Notes: a model not told the origin generated them from the letters alone. Shown: positions 1-11,159, counted from the first letter of the stretch. The stretch is DNA of 64,000 nucleotides from Melastoma dodecandrum (GCA_029817715.1 JARUPY010000088.1:3344430-3408429); one strand, 5' to 3'. Numbers and translations: made by a program.

Positions 1-431
1 TCAATGGTCAATATATGACAGGCTTTGGGTGCACTTTTTTACGGTTCGACAAGAATCGGACATGGTGTGGCTCCGGATGCTGTCCTGGTATCCAAAACAC
101 AAGTTCTTTAAGCTCAACGGACTAACAGGAAAGCTCCAGTCAACCGATTTTTGTGTCTCTGTCAGATTTAGAATGCTCAGACATGGAGTCGTCAGGAAAT
201 GTGGGTTCCTGTTAAAGTCCAAGGTGGAAGGGGAGAACTTGCGAACCTTGCAACCACGAGAGGGAATAGATCTACCTTTGGATTCACGAGTTGGTCAGAT
301 ACAGGCGAAAAATGAAAGGGGAAAAACCATGAGGAAGGGTATGAACACTGGAAGAATGCTAGCAGAGGTTTGGTGAAAAGGGCAAACACAATGAGGAAAT
401 GGATGAACATCAGAAGAGATGTGCAACGCAA
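1..431. other. 3' flank of the DUF2921 gene
   Basis: No gene is supported here. The short open frames on both strands show no family signature. The stretch lies directly downstream of the DUF2921 stop codon and probably holds its 3' UTR and terminator. Confidence 0.5.
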
Positions 432-3137
432 TCACGTCAACTGGAATTCTTCGTCTGCAGGCACTAACTCCCTCTTATGAATCCGGAATCTTTCAGGAAT
501 CACACAAGTGCCTCCAAACCTCTGCTGACAGTGCACGATAACTGCCAGAGCAATTATGCCGAGGCATGACATGATTTCTCCTGCAATCAACTTGAAGAAC
601 AGGTTGTGCTCCTCCGGGATGTCGATCATGTGATACTCTAGGAACCGCTCGGAAAGGTAATAATGTCTTGAGCTGTGAATGTAGCGAGCATGCGGCAATA
701 GCCGGATGACCGAGATCCCTGAGTAGAAGTAACTAGATAGGGCCTTCTGTTTAGAGTTGGCAAGGATGTTCAGAAGAATCTGTGGAGCAAGAAAACCATC
801 CAGAACGAGCTCCGTGTAGAACTTCAGGCCGACGTGGATAGGTCTAGGAATGCCCCAATGAAGGGCTATGGTGAGTAATGCTCCCGTCACATATATAGGG
901 AGAAGGATGATCACCATCTTCTTCTCGGTCATCCGAGTTGCTTTGGTAGACCAATTCAGCTGCAACAGACGGAGCTGAAGCAGGAAGGCAAATGTTGTGA
1001 CAGTTGTCAATACCACCTCGCTCGGCCCTAGAAGTCGGCTGCACATCAGGAGGATGTCCTGAAGATTGTCGCGTTCAGGAAGCCACTTCCTGATGGCAAA
1101 CACCAGCGGCAACACATTGCTAAGGGAAAGAATTAGCAGCATGAAGAGGGAAGTCAATCGGGCTGCCTCACGATTCCGTTTCGTGAGCTGAATTTGCTTG
1201 AAAACAAAGAGGCAAGTGAACGTGTTGGACGCCAGAGCAAGCAAGAACTCTGCGTCGGTTCTCCAGATGAACTTCCTCGCTTCTTCCATGTAAAGCTTGT
1301 TCGAGGACACGTTTAGAGTTTTGAAGTACAAGGGATCAGATTGAGCCCTCATGCTCTCTATTGTCCCACCGATGTAATTGCCCTTTCCCGCCAAATTCAC
1401 TGGAGGAAACCGGATTCTGATCAGAATCTCGCAGTCTAGGGGATCAACGTCTTCCTGGGGATTTGTTCCTGAGATTGAGGCTATGGTTCGACATCCGATC
1501 ATACAAACGGTTCCTGTATTCATATCATAGACTCCTTCTGTGGTGAGCCTGAGCTCCTCTGCACCCCACGTTGACATACCAGTAGCGTCCGACTCCTCAG
1601 TGATATCTCTCGGGACACGTATGCTGTATGAAATGTTGAACATGCCTCTCTTCATGGCAAAGTCGTCGCTTTCGTTCGTGGACTGCTTACTAGGACTGTC
1701 GTTGGATGTAGCATTGTTGCCGAAGAATTGGTTGCCGAAAAAGAGGGGATCAAAATTCCCGTACGCGACTCTCCCTTGCGAGTTTGTAACTTTCACTTGG
1801 AATCTCAGATCCGGCGAAGACCCACTAGGATAAATATTCTTCTCTTTCTCCGCAATCCCTGCAGGGCACAGATTGTGCACCCTCTCGGCTTCTGTGTATT
1901 GGTATCTCAGGTCGGGGAAATCCAAGAATTGGATGTGGCCGCTTCGGAGAATGGTCTTGCGGAAGTACCCCGGATCATCTTGCGTCTTAGTTCTCCAGAT
2001 TCTACCCATCATGCTATAACTATTTTGGATCGACCACACGGCAGGGAACAGAATCTCAAGGTTTGTATTGCAGTCCTCCACTTTAACAGCTGGCACGGAT
2101 CCCTGCGTGGTAAATCGACAGGCCACGATTTTAAGTCGCTTGGTTGCGTCATCCCAACGTCCCTCTCCGACGAGCATTCTGTTCAGCCTGTAATGCCAGC
2201 GAAAACTCTCAAAGCTCGTGTTCACAAAGTTCAGCAAGAGCCGCAACTTCCGCTCTTCTTCTGAACAGTGAATCTCATCCAACAACATCACACGAGGCAA
2301 GAAACCTGGACTGCCTTTGAAGATCTCGCATCCGCTCACTGCCTCGCAATGGGGATTGTATTTTATATGGAACTTCCGGCCGATCATCCGAAGATCCGGA
2401 CAAAACGTGTTCTTCTGCAGGGGCAAACCACGTGGAAGATCAGTTCGGCCACCACCTCCGCTGCTACCATGATCCGAGACATAATCGTAATTCATCATCG
2501 GGAATATTATAATGGGGAGCTCCTTGAAATAGCCTTTATCGTCAGGGGAATTTAAACTCGCCAGCGTCCCGGAGAACAAACTAGTAATGTTGGCCGTCGT
2601 ACCCACATTGTTCAGCTTAAGTACAGCCCTGAGATCGACCAGATGACGTCTCTTCGAAGATGTCGGCCCTACCATGCAAAGCCTCCCAGAATATCCTGAC
2701 CAGAACCCTTCCATCTGGAAAGATACCCGGCTACCGCGAGGAAACCTCGTAAGTGCCAATGTTTCCCGGCCGAAGTCTTCTTCCCGGAGGTAATTCACGC
2801 TCTGCAACCAAATGACCACCTGGGCCTTCACGTTCAGCACACTCTTAACGTCTGTCTCATGCACGTGGAGGGTGACGAACCTGATTCCGTTGGGAGACCA
2901 ATCCGAAGTCCCAGAAGAGCCTCCCTGCTCCTCCTCGTTGTCGACATAGTACCCTTTGTGAAATCCAGAGAGAGGTGACAGAGAAGCCTGGCGCTCGGTC
3001 GGAACTGCTTCTGGCACAAACAAAGCACAGTGGTCGGAATACACAACTCGAGGGGGATCCATCGACTGGGAAGTGCTCCCGAAGAGAACCAAGCACGTAA
3101 ACGCCACGATCACGATTGATTTCCCTTGCGTCATCAT
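432..3137 (-). CDS. DUF2921-family multi-pass membrane protein
   Basis: An uninterrupted 901-codon frame with no intron. Residues 1-25 form a signal peptide (hydrophobic IVIVAFTCLVLFG), followed by a long lumenal or extracellular region of about 600 residues with scattered cysteines, then about six hydrophobic helices (roughly 629-647, 661-681, 705-726, 741-761, 776-793 and 847-869). This layout and local motifs fit the plant DUF2921 family. Its best-known member, FLYING SAUCER1, is an endomembrane RING E3 ligase acting on pectin methylesterification, but this protein ends in a short charged tail with no RING cysteines or histidines. It therefore belongs with the RING-less members of unknown function. 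The start is chosen because it directly precedes the signal peptide and lies 44 bp from a TATA box. Family assignment comes from memory of the family; no biochemical role is shown. Confidence 0.85.
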   Translation of the reverse strand: MMTQGKSIVIVAFTCLVLFGSTSQSMDPPRVVYSDHCALFVPEAVPTERQASLSPLSGFHKGYYVDNEEEQGGSSGTSDWSPNGIRFVTLHVHETDVKSVLNVKAQVVIWLQSVNYLREEDFGRETLALTRFPRGSRVSFQMEGFWSGYSGRLCMVGPTSSKRRHLVDLRAVLKLNNVGTTANITSLFSGTLASLNSPDDKGYFKELPIIIFPMMNYDYVSDHGSSGGGGRTDLPRGLPLQKNTFCPDLRMIGRKFHIKYNPHCEAVSGCEIFKGSPGFLPRVMLLDEIHCSEEERKLRLLLNFVNTSFESFRWHYRLNRMLVGEGRWDDATKRLKIVACRFTTQGSVPAVKVEDCNTNLEILFPAVWSIQNSYSMMGRIWRTKTQDDPGYFRKTILRSGHIQFLDFPDLRYQYTEAERVHNLCPAGIAEKEKNIYPSGSSPDLRFQVKVTNSQGRVAYGNFDPLFFGNQFFGNNATSNDSPSKQSTNESDDFAMKRGMFNISYSIRVPRDITEESDATGMSTWGAEELRLTTEGVYDMNTGTVCMIGCRTIASISGTNPQEDVDPLDCEILIRIRFPPVNLAGKGNYIGGTIESMRAQSDPLYFKTLNVSSNKLYMEEARKFIWRTDAEFLLALASNTFTCLFVFKQIQLTKRNREAARLTSLFMLLILSLSNVLPLVFAIRKWLPERDNLQDILLMCSRLLGPSEVVLTTVTTFAFLLQLRLLQLNWSTKATRMTEKKMVIILLPIYVTGALLTIALHWGIPRPIHVGLKFYTELVLDGFLAPQILLNILANSKQKALSSYFYSGISVIRLLPHARYIHSSRHYYLSERFLEYHMIDIPEEHNLFFKLIAGEIMSCLGIIALAVIVHCQQRFGGTCVIPERFRIHKRELVPADEEFQLT

Positions 3138-3180
3138 CCCGGTAAGGCAGACATAACAAGTAATCCAAAACCGAAACCAT

Positions 3181-3189
3181 GTTTATATA
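3181..3189 (-). promoter_or_regulatory. TATA box of the DUF2921 gene
   Basis: On the minus strand the sequence reads TATATAAAC, 44 bp upstream of the start codon at 3137. This spacing implies a very short 5' UTR of about 15-25 nt. Confidence 0.5.
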
Positions 3190-4058
3190 TCAAGACAGGG
3201 CTAAAACCAAGGTGTAGGAGTTAACATAAGCATCGCAATGGCCGTCCCATGTCCGGCTGGCCTCGGCGAAGCCTCAGGCGAGAGACGATGATAACGAGAC
3301 ATCGGACAGCAATGACGCACTTGGTGAGCTTCGAATTCATCGGATACGAACGAGGCCATGCCGACAACCAAATTTGCTACGGGCATAAGTTTAAAAACAT
3401 GGGCGGACAAATGAAAGCCCAAATCCATGAGGACTGGACAAATATAATTTCTGAAAAAAGTTGAGATAGTGTGGCCCCCAATGAATTTGTCCACGAATGG
3501 ATTTGGATTCATGATTGAGAATGAATCAAGCCAGACATGTTAATTTCCACAAGTTAATCATTGCAACATGATAAACCATGCACAATCAATCAAACAACTT
3601 ATTTGAGAAGGTCATCATTATTAAGAAGCCTCCGGTTTTAGTAGCCTTGATTTGGGGGGTGTAAGGAGGACGGGGGAGTTAGAATTTTGTCGTAGCTTTG
3701 TTAAAATCAAATTTCATTACTCTGATTTTGATTTTTATCAATTCAAAGTTGAAGTATTTAACTCCGATTTATTTGAAAAATAAAATCGAAACTTGTAACT
3801 CTGATTTACCGATCCTATAAATTTTAGATTTGACTACCCTATTTCGCAAAATATTTTGCGAAGTAACTCTATTTTTAAACAAACCTCGGTCACAAAGACT
3901 TATCCCTACATCAAATAATTTATATTATTGTATGCACATGACCCACTAAAAATAAAAGGGGCGACCCCATTTTGATTGGGTCACCTCATTTCATTGCCAA
4001 CACCAAAACAAGTATGCATTCAAATTTGTCATAAATGAATATCACCGTCCATTTACGA
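3190..4058. other. AT-rich intergenic DNA
   Basis: Upstream flank of the DUF2921 gene. The first 300 bp contain two overlapping chance frames without family signatures. The rest is AT-rich with many stops. No gene or RNA is recognised. Confidence 0.5.
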
Positions 4059-4322
4059 GTTTTATACGAAAATACGATTAATTTTAATTTTTTTTATAAA
4101 ATATTTGTGTTTAGTAAATTACGCATATACCGTCAAAGCGGCGCGATTAAACATGCTAAGGTGTGTCTTCAAAACCCACGCTAATGTGGTGGGATTGAAT
4201 CCATGAAGACAAGTTTTGATAACCCGCCTTAAGTGAGAGACGAATTTTGAGAACCAATTCTTTTCACACTTATAGAAATATATAAATTAATTGAAAGAAC
4301 TAATCATATTTTCGTATAAAAC
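4059..4322. mobile_element. MULE-derived MITE, ~264 bp
   Basis: The two ends are inverted copies: GTTTTATACGAAAATACGAT at the left and the same sequence with one change, inverted, at the right. The interior has no coding capacity and contains the inverted pieces 'aaacccacgc' and 'acccgcc'. The end sequence and the following 'accgtcaaagcggcgcg' closely resemble the ends of the larger element at 7483-11493, so this is probably a deletion derivative of the same family. I could not find a convincing target-site duplication. Confidence 0.6.
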
Positions 4323-4770
4323 CTATGCTCTTGGACCCATCTTATTGATGCCATTCATGAACATTCATACAATAGAAACAACTTAAATCGACCCCCACTA
4401 GCTTTTTACCACATCCCACTAGAAAAAGAGACCACTGACTATCCTCAACCATTGCTTTTCTTTTAGCCACTTTTGTCAAAGGGGGGAAATGGCCCCATGT
4501 TCTCCACTGCAGTCCACCTCCTCACCTTTTCCTGCTTTTTTGTTTTTGCTTTCACCAGTTTTACAGCTAACATCTGATCGCCATCAACAAGACAGTGACG
4601 CCATCTACCCCTCCACACAAGGCAAACACACTGCCTCCTCCTTTGATGCCTCCACCAGCTGTTAACCCTCTCAAACTTAGTTTATCTGAATGATTGGTGG
4701 TGTTCTTCGCAGCCCATGTAATGTACATGGTCAAGTCCCCACATGAGTGATTGTCGGGCGGAGTAAATTA
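4323..4770. other. 3' flank of the receptor pseudokinase gene
   Basis: Intergenic. It includes C/T-rich stretches around 4500-4680 and presumably the 3' UTR of the minus-strand kinase gene. No coding frame is supported. Confidence 0.45.
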
Positions 4771-7377
4771 TCAGGTGGAGTGATTGTCGTCCGCCATCGC
4801 GCTATCTTTTATGCCTTCTATGATCTTCAAGACGTGCCCGATTGAGGGCCGTTGCTCTGGCGACATCGTCCTACAGAAGGTCGCGACCTCGACCAGCATC
4901 GCGAGCCTCTCGTCCCCTTCGTCTTCCTCCCTCATTTCCGTGACCCAGTCGGGCATCTCGCTCGGCGATAGGAATGGATGTTGCGACGGGTGTTTCCCAG
5001 TCAGAAGCTCTAGCAAGAGCACTCCAAAGGCATACACGTCTGATTTGAAGGTGGCTTGACGAATGGACTTCCGGGTCTCAGGAGCTTTGTAGGAGGCAGA
5101 ATCAGGGTCTTCGCTCGAATTAGAGGAATTATCGTCGGCAAGGACAGAGAGGCAGTAGTCAGACAGGCAAGCTTCGAAATCACTGCCAAGAAGGACGTTC
5201 GAGGATTTCAGATTGCCATGAATCATCCTCGAGGCTTGGTGAAGGTACACAAGGCCCAGAGTAACATCTTCTGCTATCTTGAGGATGGATGTCCAATGTA
5301 GAGGCTTTGCTCTGGCAGATCTCGAACCTGCAGAGAAATCAGCTACCCTGAATTAGGTACCGGAAATCGGTAAGTCCCGTCGCATCCCATCTCCATAAAA
5401 ACACCAATCCATCGAGGTTATATTGATGCAACGGAGGGCGGCCATCTTTCTCTATAAACTATCAAACTTCACATGTATTTAGATGTCGGTAAAAAGCAGT
5501 AAGCCTACTCTTCCAAATAATGCTGTCAAAGAGGTGGAAGTAAACACATTACCTCCCACTCTAAAACAAAGAAACAGCTGTAAGAACATAAGTCCAAACA
5601 AGCTAAAAACTGTTGAAGCATCCACACCCCACAAAGTTGTCCTCAACCATGGATGACAAACCATTCCCACCACAAACAAACAACATGCTCTTTGCAGGCA
5701 CCCCACTCAGCTATCAGAATGCAAAGCCCAATATTCCTCACGGAAACCAGATTTGGATAAAAGAAAGTTTACCAGGGCAAGGGCCGGTAAAAAAACACAG
5801 AATTTCACAGCTTAAAGGCACTTTCCGGGGAATTACAGCCCGATATGGTGGCGTTGATGGTCCATACCATGGATGAGATTGTGGAGGCTGTCGTTTGGCT
5901 GGTAATCGAAGATCACGAGCCTCTCGCACTTCGCCTGGAAGTAGGCCCTCACTGGGACCAAATTAGGATGTCTCAGTCCGCCCACAATGTCCAAATGTTT
6001 CTCGAATGCATCCTCGCTCGTGCAGGCCGTCTTGCCGGAATCGAGCCGCTTGACTGTCACGACTAACCGGTTATCTAGGACCGCCTTGTAGGTCGTGCCG
6101 ATCGTCCCTCTTCCGAGCAACTCGGCCGATGCCCTCATTAGCTGCTCTAAGGAGTAAAGTTCGGATTCCCCTGTGAGGATTGACCGCAAAATTGTGAAGA
6201 GGCATAAAAAGGCAGTAATCGGGAGGCAAAAGGGGGTGGCTGATCGTCAAACCATACCCGGGGAGAATATCAAGTACCCACTTTTGCTTGCACTTTCGAT
6301 CCTCCCTTCTTCCGGTTTACTGCTCTTTACTTTCGGATTCAACTCCGGATTCACAGCTCCCCTTCGGCCCTCGGAAGTGCCGGGATGAGGCTGCTCAGCC
6401 ACGGGCATATCTTCAGACAGTCTCCGATCACGGCCCCGGATGATACTGAACCACACAGAACCGACCAGAACCACGCAGAGGACGCAAATTAGAATCCCCA
6501 GAACCACTACCCCTGTCCTCCTTGCCGTCTTCTTGCCTTCTGCCAATGGAGGAGAGAAAGCAACCGTGTTCTGTGGTGGCGAGCTGTCGCTCTGCCCTAT
6601 AGGCACCGAGGAATTCGAGCCCCCTAGTGTGTCATTGCCCGGCGATGACCCGAAGAAAGGAGTGTGGTTGCAAGGCCGGTTGATGATCTCGCCGCACAGA
6701 CCGGCATTGCCATCGAACGCGTTAGGTCTGAACCGCGACAAAGCCGGGGTAGCGGGAATAGGCCCGGTGAAGTTGTTGAACGACACATTGAGTACGGTGA
6801 GCGATGTCTGGTTGAACGGAGGCAGGGGACCGTCAAACAGGTTGGAGTCGAGGAGGAGGATGTGGAGTCGGTAGAGGCGAAGGACATCGAGGGGAACGGG
6901 GCCGGAGAAGTTATTGTGGGAGAGGTCGAGGACGCTGAGGCGGAGGAGGGAAGGGAGGGAAGGGGGGAAGGAGCCCTGGAAGGAGTTACGGGAGAGGATG
7001 AGGGTGGTGAGGAGGGGGAGGGAGGAAAGGTCGGGGAGGGGGCCGGAGAGGGAGTTGTTGCGGAGGTCGAGGGAGGGGAGGAAGGAGGGGGGGGAGGGGG
7101 TGGAGGGAGGGAAGGTGCCACGGAGGGAGAAGGAAGGGAGGGAGAGGCGGAGGACGCGGTTGGAGGGAGAGCAGGAGACGCCAGGCCAGCGGCAGAAGTC
7201 GAAGGGGGAGAGGAGCGGGGTGAAGGGGAGGCGGTGGTCGAGGTCGGCGCTGGACTTGAAGGAGAGGAGGGAGACAGCGTCGGAGGGGAGTGCAGGGGTT
7301 TGGTGGGTAGTTGCTGGGAGGAGGAGGAAGAGGAAGAGGAAGAGGAAGAGGTATTTGTGCATTTGCTCTTCCCTCAT
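4771..7377 (-). CDS. LRR receptor-like pseudokinase, At5g67200 type
   Basis: Three exons (7377-6258, 6170-5868, 5327-4771) join in frame across GT-AG introns of 87 and 540 bp to give 659 residues, close to the family length of about 670. Order: signal peptide (1-24, run of FLF), about five leucine-rich repeats (80-210), Ser/Pro-rich linker, transmembrane helix (288-313), kinase-like domain (about 380-650). The glycine loop reads [12 protein letters not shown] and the VAIK lysine (about 414) is kept. The catalytic HRD is HGN (511-513) and DFG is SDY (530-532), so phosphotransfer is not expected; it probably signals at the plasma membrane through a partner kinase. A second in-frame ATG at 7362 lies nearer the signal peptide and could be the true start. 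The gene appears intact. A transposon abuts its 5' side. Confidence 0.88.
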
Positions 7378-7472
7378 AGACACCGACAGATGCAGCAATA
7401 AACAAGCAGGTCTCTGGGACTGGAGGAGGACGGACTGACTAACATACCCGGACGGGGAGAAGCCAGCCAAGT

Positions 7473-7482
7473 CCATACATAC
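7473..7482. repeat. left candidate target-site duplication of the PMD element
   Basis: CCATACATAC occurs here just outside the left terminal repeat and again at 11494-11503 just outside the right one. A 9-10 bp duplication is the usual MULE footprint. The right side runs on as 'atac', so the exact edge is uncertain. Confidence 0.6.
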
Positions 7483-7920
7483 GTAAGTTTGACACGAAAA
7501 TACGATTACTTTTTAAAAAAAAATTTATCAAATGCGATCTAAATTTTATAAATTACGATTTTACCATCGAAGGAATGCGTTTATGCGCTCCTCGATTTAC
7601 AAAGAAAGCGCGGTTTGAAATTGCGCCCTCCGTGTAGATAGCCCTACAGCGGGGTCGGATGATGGGCGGATGATGGGCATGAACCCACCCTTCATGTAAA
7701 TAACCAGAGGTGAGTTTTGAAAATTCGCCCCTTTAAAATCTTTGGACTTCTTGGGAGCGGGTTTTTAACTCAGCAAGGTGCGAGTTTTCAAAACCCGCCC
7801 CTGGGACACTTGGTGAAATTCACCAAACGAACTGAATTTTAGGGAGGCGGGTTTTCCTCCCCTTTAGGAATTCTTCAAAACCCGCTCATCCCTTACATGA
7901 ACAAGTCGCCCCTCCCTGAA
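7483..7920. repeat. left terminal inverted repeat of the PMD element
   Basis: It matches the inverse of 11160-11493. Clear anchors are 'gggacacttggtgaaat' (about 7805) against 'atttcaccaagtgtcc' on the right side, and 'gattttaccatcgaagg' against the right-end 'cctttgacggtaaaacc'. The arms differ by substitutions and several indels, which suggests an old insertion. Confidence 0.7.
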
Positions 7921-8119
7921 GTGAAAGTCTATCTAGCCCCCTAAACAGCCGATGCCCGACGCCCCTTCCTCCTTCGACGCTCGATTCCGGCCCTCCACAG
8001 CCCCCCTTTGACGACCCCGGCCCCCCTTCGTCCCTCGACGACCCTGTTCCCCTCTCCATTCCCCAACCCCTTCCGACACTCCTCCCGGCCTCCCTCCGTC
8101 CCTCTTGCTCGTCACGATA

Positions 8120-8275
8120 ATTAGGGATTTTGATTGATATTAGGTCAAAATTAGGGATTTTGATTGATATTAGGGATTTTGATTGATATTAGGTCAAAAT
8201 AGTGTTTTTGGTTGGAATTAGGTTAATTTAGTGTTTTTGGTTGAAATTAGGTGAAATTGATTAATCCTTTTGAAA
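8120..8275. repeat. short tandem repeat, ~20-40 bp units
   Basis: Units of the type 'ttagggattttgattgatat' recur three times, followed by related 'gtgtttttggttgaaattagg' units. The array lies inside the PMD element, just before its first coding frame. Confidence 0.7.
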
Positions 8276-8419
8276 TTGATTGAAATTAGTTTAGTTACGA
8301 TTATGTTGACGTTTGATGATTAATGGTTTGTTGTTTGATTTTTGTAGGTGATTGGAAGTTAGGTGATTAAAAGTTAGTACCGGAAATTTAGTAAATCATA
8401 AGTATTATCCTAAGTTCCA

Positions 8420-8857
8420 ATGTCACACGTTTATTTGCTGTTGTATGGAAATGTGAAGGTTATCCATGATAGTGAAGGAGTAAGTTATAATAGGAGTCAA
8501 GTGAAACGGATAAAAGGGCCTTTTGAGAATCATATCGTTGATTCAATAGTGAAATCAAATAATGACGCCAATACTGATGATGAAATGTTCAACGTTGTTA
8601 ATTTAGGGAACGAGGAAAATGTTAGGAATGTAGGGGTTAATGAGGCTGGTCCTAATAGGAATCTCGGAAGACTAGTTGTGGGTTATGTAGAAAGAAAGGT
8701 CATAACCGACGTAGCTGTCCTAGTAGGAATCTTTGTAAGCGCTTTTTCAATGTTTAAAATGAGCTTGTTCAAATGTGTCCTAATAGGAATCTTTGTTGTT
8801 ATGCTTAACTTGAGTTTTTATTTAACCATCTCTACATTATCTTACAGGAAAATGTAA
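8420..8857 (+). pseudogene. Mutator-type transposase N-terminus remnant (putative)
   Basis: A 145-codon frame starting MSHVYLLLYGNVKVIHDSEG. From memory, many plant MULE transposases begin with a similar segment (hydrophobic strand, Gly/Asn turn, acidic patch, then Tyr). The acidic middle (NDANTDDEMFNV) fits. The last 45 residues are hydrophobic and look like out-of-family sequence. No zinc knuckle or DDE motif follows before the PMD gene. Assignment is an inference from weak similarity and context. Confidence 0.4.
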
Positions 8858-9061
8858 GGCCAAGGAAGACAAACGTTCTTAATGCTTAAGGAGAGCATCT
8901 GTATGGGACGCCGAATATACTGTGGTATATCAATCCATTTAGTGTGAAATCATTACATTATCTTTCAAGTATTCGTAACTTGGTTTACTAATTCATATTT
9001 TATTTACAAAATAACGTTCTAACTTGCCGCCGGGTTGAGAAATCACTAAAGGGGGTTGACC

Positions 9062-10976
9062 GAGATCCGAGAATGGATGTTTACCTCCGTCAGGCAGGAT
9101 TCTACGGAGTGGCTAAGCTTCCATTCATTTCCTTAGACTGAGCCCTTATCACAGTTTTGACAGAACGCTGGAGGCCGGAGACGCATACCTTCCATATGGT
9201 GCACGTTGAGATGACTGTCACCTTACCGGATGTGGCTATTCAGTTTGGTTTGCCCGAAGATGGGGACGCGATGATAGCAGATACCGCAATATCGGCAGAG
9301 CATATGTGTATGCAGTTATTGGTGCGGGTGCCTAGAGGTGACAACATTAAGAGTAGTCGGATTAGACTTAGCTGGTTGGACTAGAATTGTGCTGAAATTC
9401 CGATTGATGCCCCTAAAGAGGTGGTTATGATGCACACTAGGGCGTATATTTTGCAGCTGCTTGGTGGGATGTTATTCACCACCAAGTCAGATAATTTAGT
9501 ACACCTGTTCTGGCTGCCTCTGCTAGCTGACTTTGAAAGGGCAGGAAAATATAGTTGGGACAGTGCCAGCCTAGCATGGCTATATAGGAGTTTGTGTAAG
9601 GTGACTCACTACAAGGCCTCCTAGATAGAGGCCCCCCCCCTGATATTGTTACAGATTTGGGCATGGGAAGATTCCCACATATCGCGCCGCTGAGGCGTCA
9701 GAGCCCTTTTATAGAGGATATGCCATTGAGCTATCGCTGGGCCGTTGCGAAGTATGTGCGCAGGTTACTACCCATGTCCCTTCCTCGTACAGAGAGGCCT
9801 TCGATAGGCAAAGCATGGATCAGGTAAACTTTACGATTCAATAAACCAATTTCATTTCATTATATCGTATGTTTCTCACACACTCACATTGAAATATACA
9901 GGTTATTTGGCATCCTTATCCGGATGAGTTGATAGTCATGCTTCCAGAGTATTGCCGATCTAGAAAGGCTTTTTGGCGTGCCCGAGTCCCTCTCATTTGC
10001 TTCTACATCGTGGAGTGGCATTACCCGGATAGAGTGATCTGTCAGTTTGGCTATCAGCAGCTTGTGCCGGATCAATGCAACACTAGCAAGGCCCTCCATC
10101 GCATTGATTTGCGCAGCAAGAATATGAACAACTGGATGGAGATCCATCGGGGGTTTGTGGAGCAGTGGGAAGATCGGTTAAACAGGGTCGTGCCTCTCGC
10201 TTGGGAATCTCACACTAAATACTCAAAATGGTATGCGAAGCACACCCGACGATATATATCGCATACGGGCTCCATGCTAGGCAAAATGGTAAGTCATTTA
10301 TTTTTTCCCATACCATTTTTCTATCATAACCTATATTCATTTGTGTCATGCTTATTTGTGGTATAGTTGAGGAATTTTCGAACATAAAGCTTCGCTCCGA
10401 TCAGTCCGAACTCATGTCTCTTGCCGAGGAGTCGATACAGATGATGAGGGAATACGTACCGGTGCGATTGTATGGTCGCACCGACGGACTGGGAGATGAA
10501 CCTTCCTACGAGTTCATGCCGCCCTATGGTGGACAACCTATGCAGGAAGATCATCCTCAGATAGACGATGCAGAAGAGGAAGAGGAGAATGAAGATGAGG
10601 TGGTTCAACAGACATATGAGACCCCGTATTTGACGAGGAGGGCCATGAAGTGCGAGAAGCATGCTCATCTCGTAGGTTACTCACATTGATGCCGATTACA
10701 ACACACCTTACATCGAGGATGGGTCCAGTTTGACCCCGGGAGCTCCGATTAAAGGGGCGAGAGAATTCGGGTAAGTCCACAATAACTTTGATGTTCGTTT
10801 GAGTTCCCGTAACTCAACTAATATAAGTTTTTTCGGTACGACCATTCACATCAAGGAGAATGGCCTTCTCAAATTACGCAACTATACCCGGAGGATTGGA
10901 GCAGCCTCACGTTCCAGAACCCATTATCATGCCTTATGTCAGGAGGAAATCAACTAGGAGTAGGAGGAATTACTGA
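9062..10976 (+). pseudogene. plant mobile domain (PMD) gene, decayed
   Basis: Conserved PMD blocks appear in order in several frames: 'ERWRPETHTFHMVHVEMTV' (about 9162), 'LPDVAIQFGLPEDG', 'LFWLPLLADFERAGKYSWDS' (about 9510), 'RWAVAKYVRR', then after a likely intron (about 9824-9900) the block around 'FWRARVPLICFYIVEWHYPD' (about 9969). After another probable intron (about 10289-10365) an acidic tail follows, and the frame ends in the basic RRKSTRSRRNY. In-frame stops at about 9138, 9382 and 9622 and frame changes around 9630-9800 show it is not functional. PMD proteins occur both as host silencing factors (MAIN/MAIL1) and inside transposons. The flanking inverted repeats favour a transposon copy. 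Confidence 0.75.
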
Positions 10977-11159
10977 TGTCATAAACGTTCGTAGGACTTT
11001 CATGTATGATATTGTTCGATTTTTATATTTTGAAACAAGTTTTATTTTGTCGTTTTGATTGTTTCGATGTTTGGTTATGGAGTTTGAGATTGTTTGGTTT
11101 TCTTATTTTTTAAAACAGGGGTGTCTAATTCTTTTTTTTATTTGTATTATTTCTAAGAA

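Noticed and set aside
3201..3512. 103-codon minus-strand frame upstream of the DUF2921 gene
   Set aside because: Overlaps a plus-strand frame, has no family motif, and lies beyond the gene's TATA box.
6624..7438. Overlapping long Pro/Ser-rich and Glu/Gly-rich open frames
   Set aside because: They lie on top of exon 1 of the LRR pseudokinase and result from its leucine/serine/proline-rich GC-biased codons.
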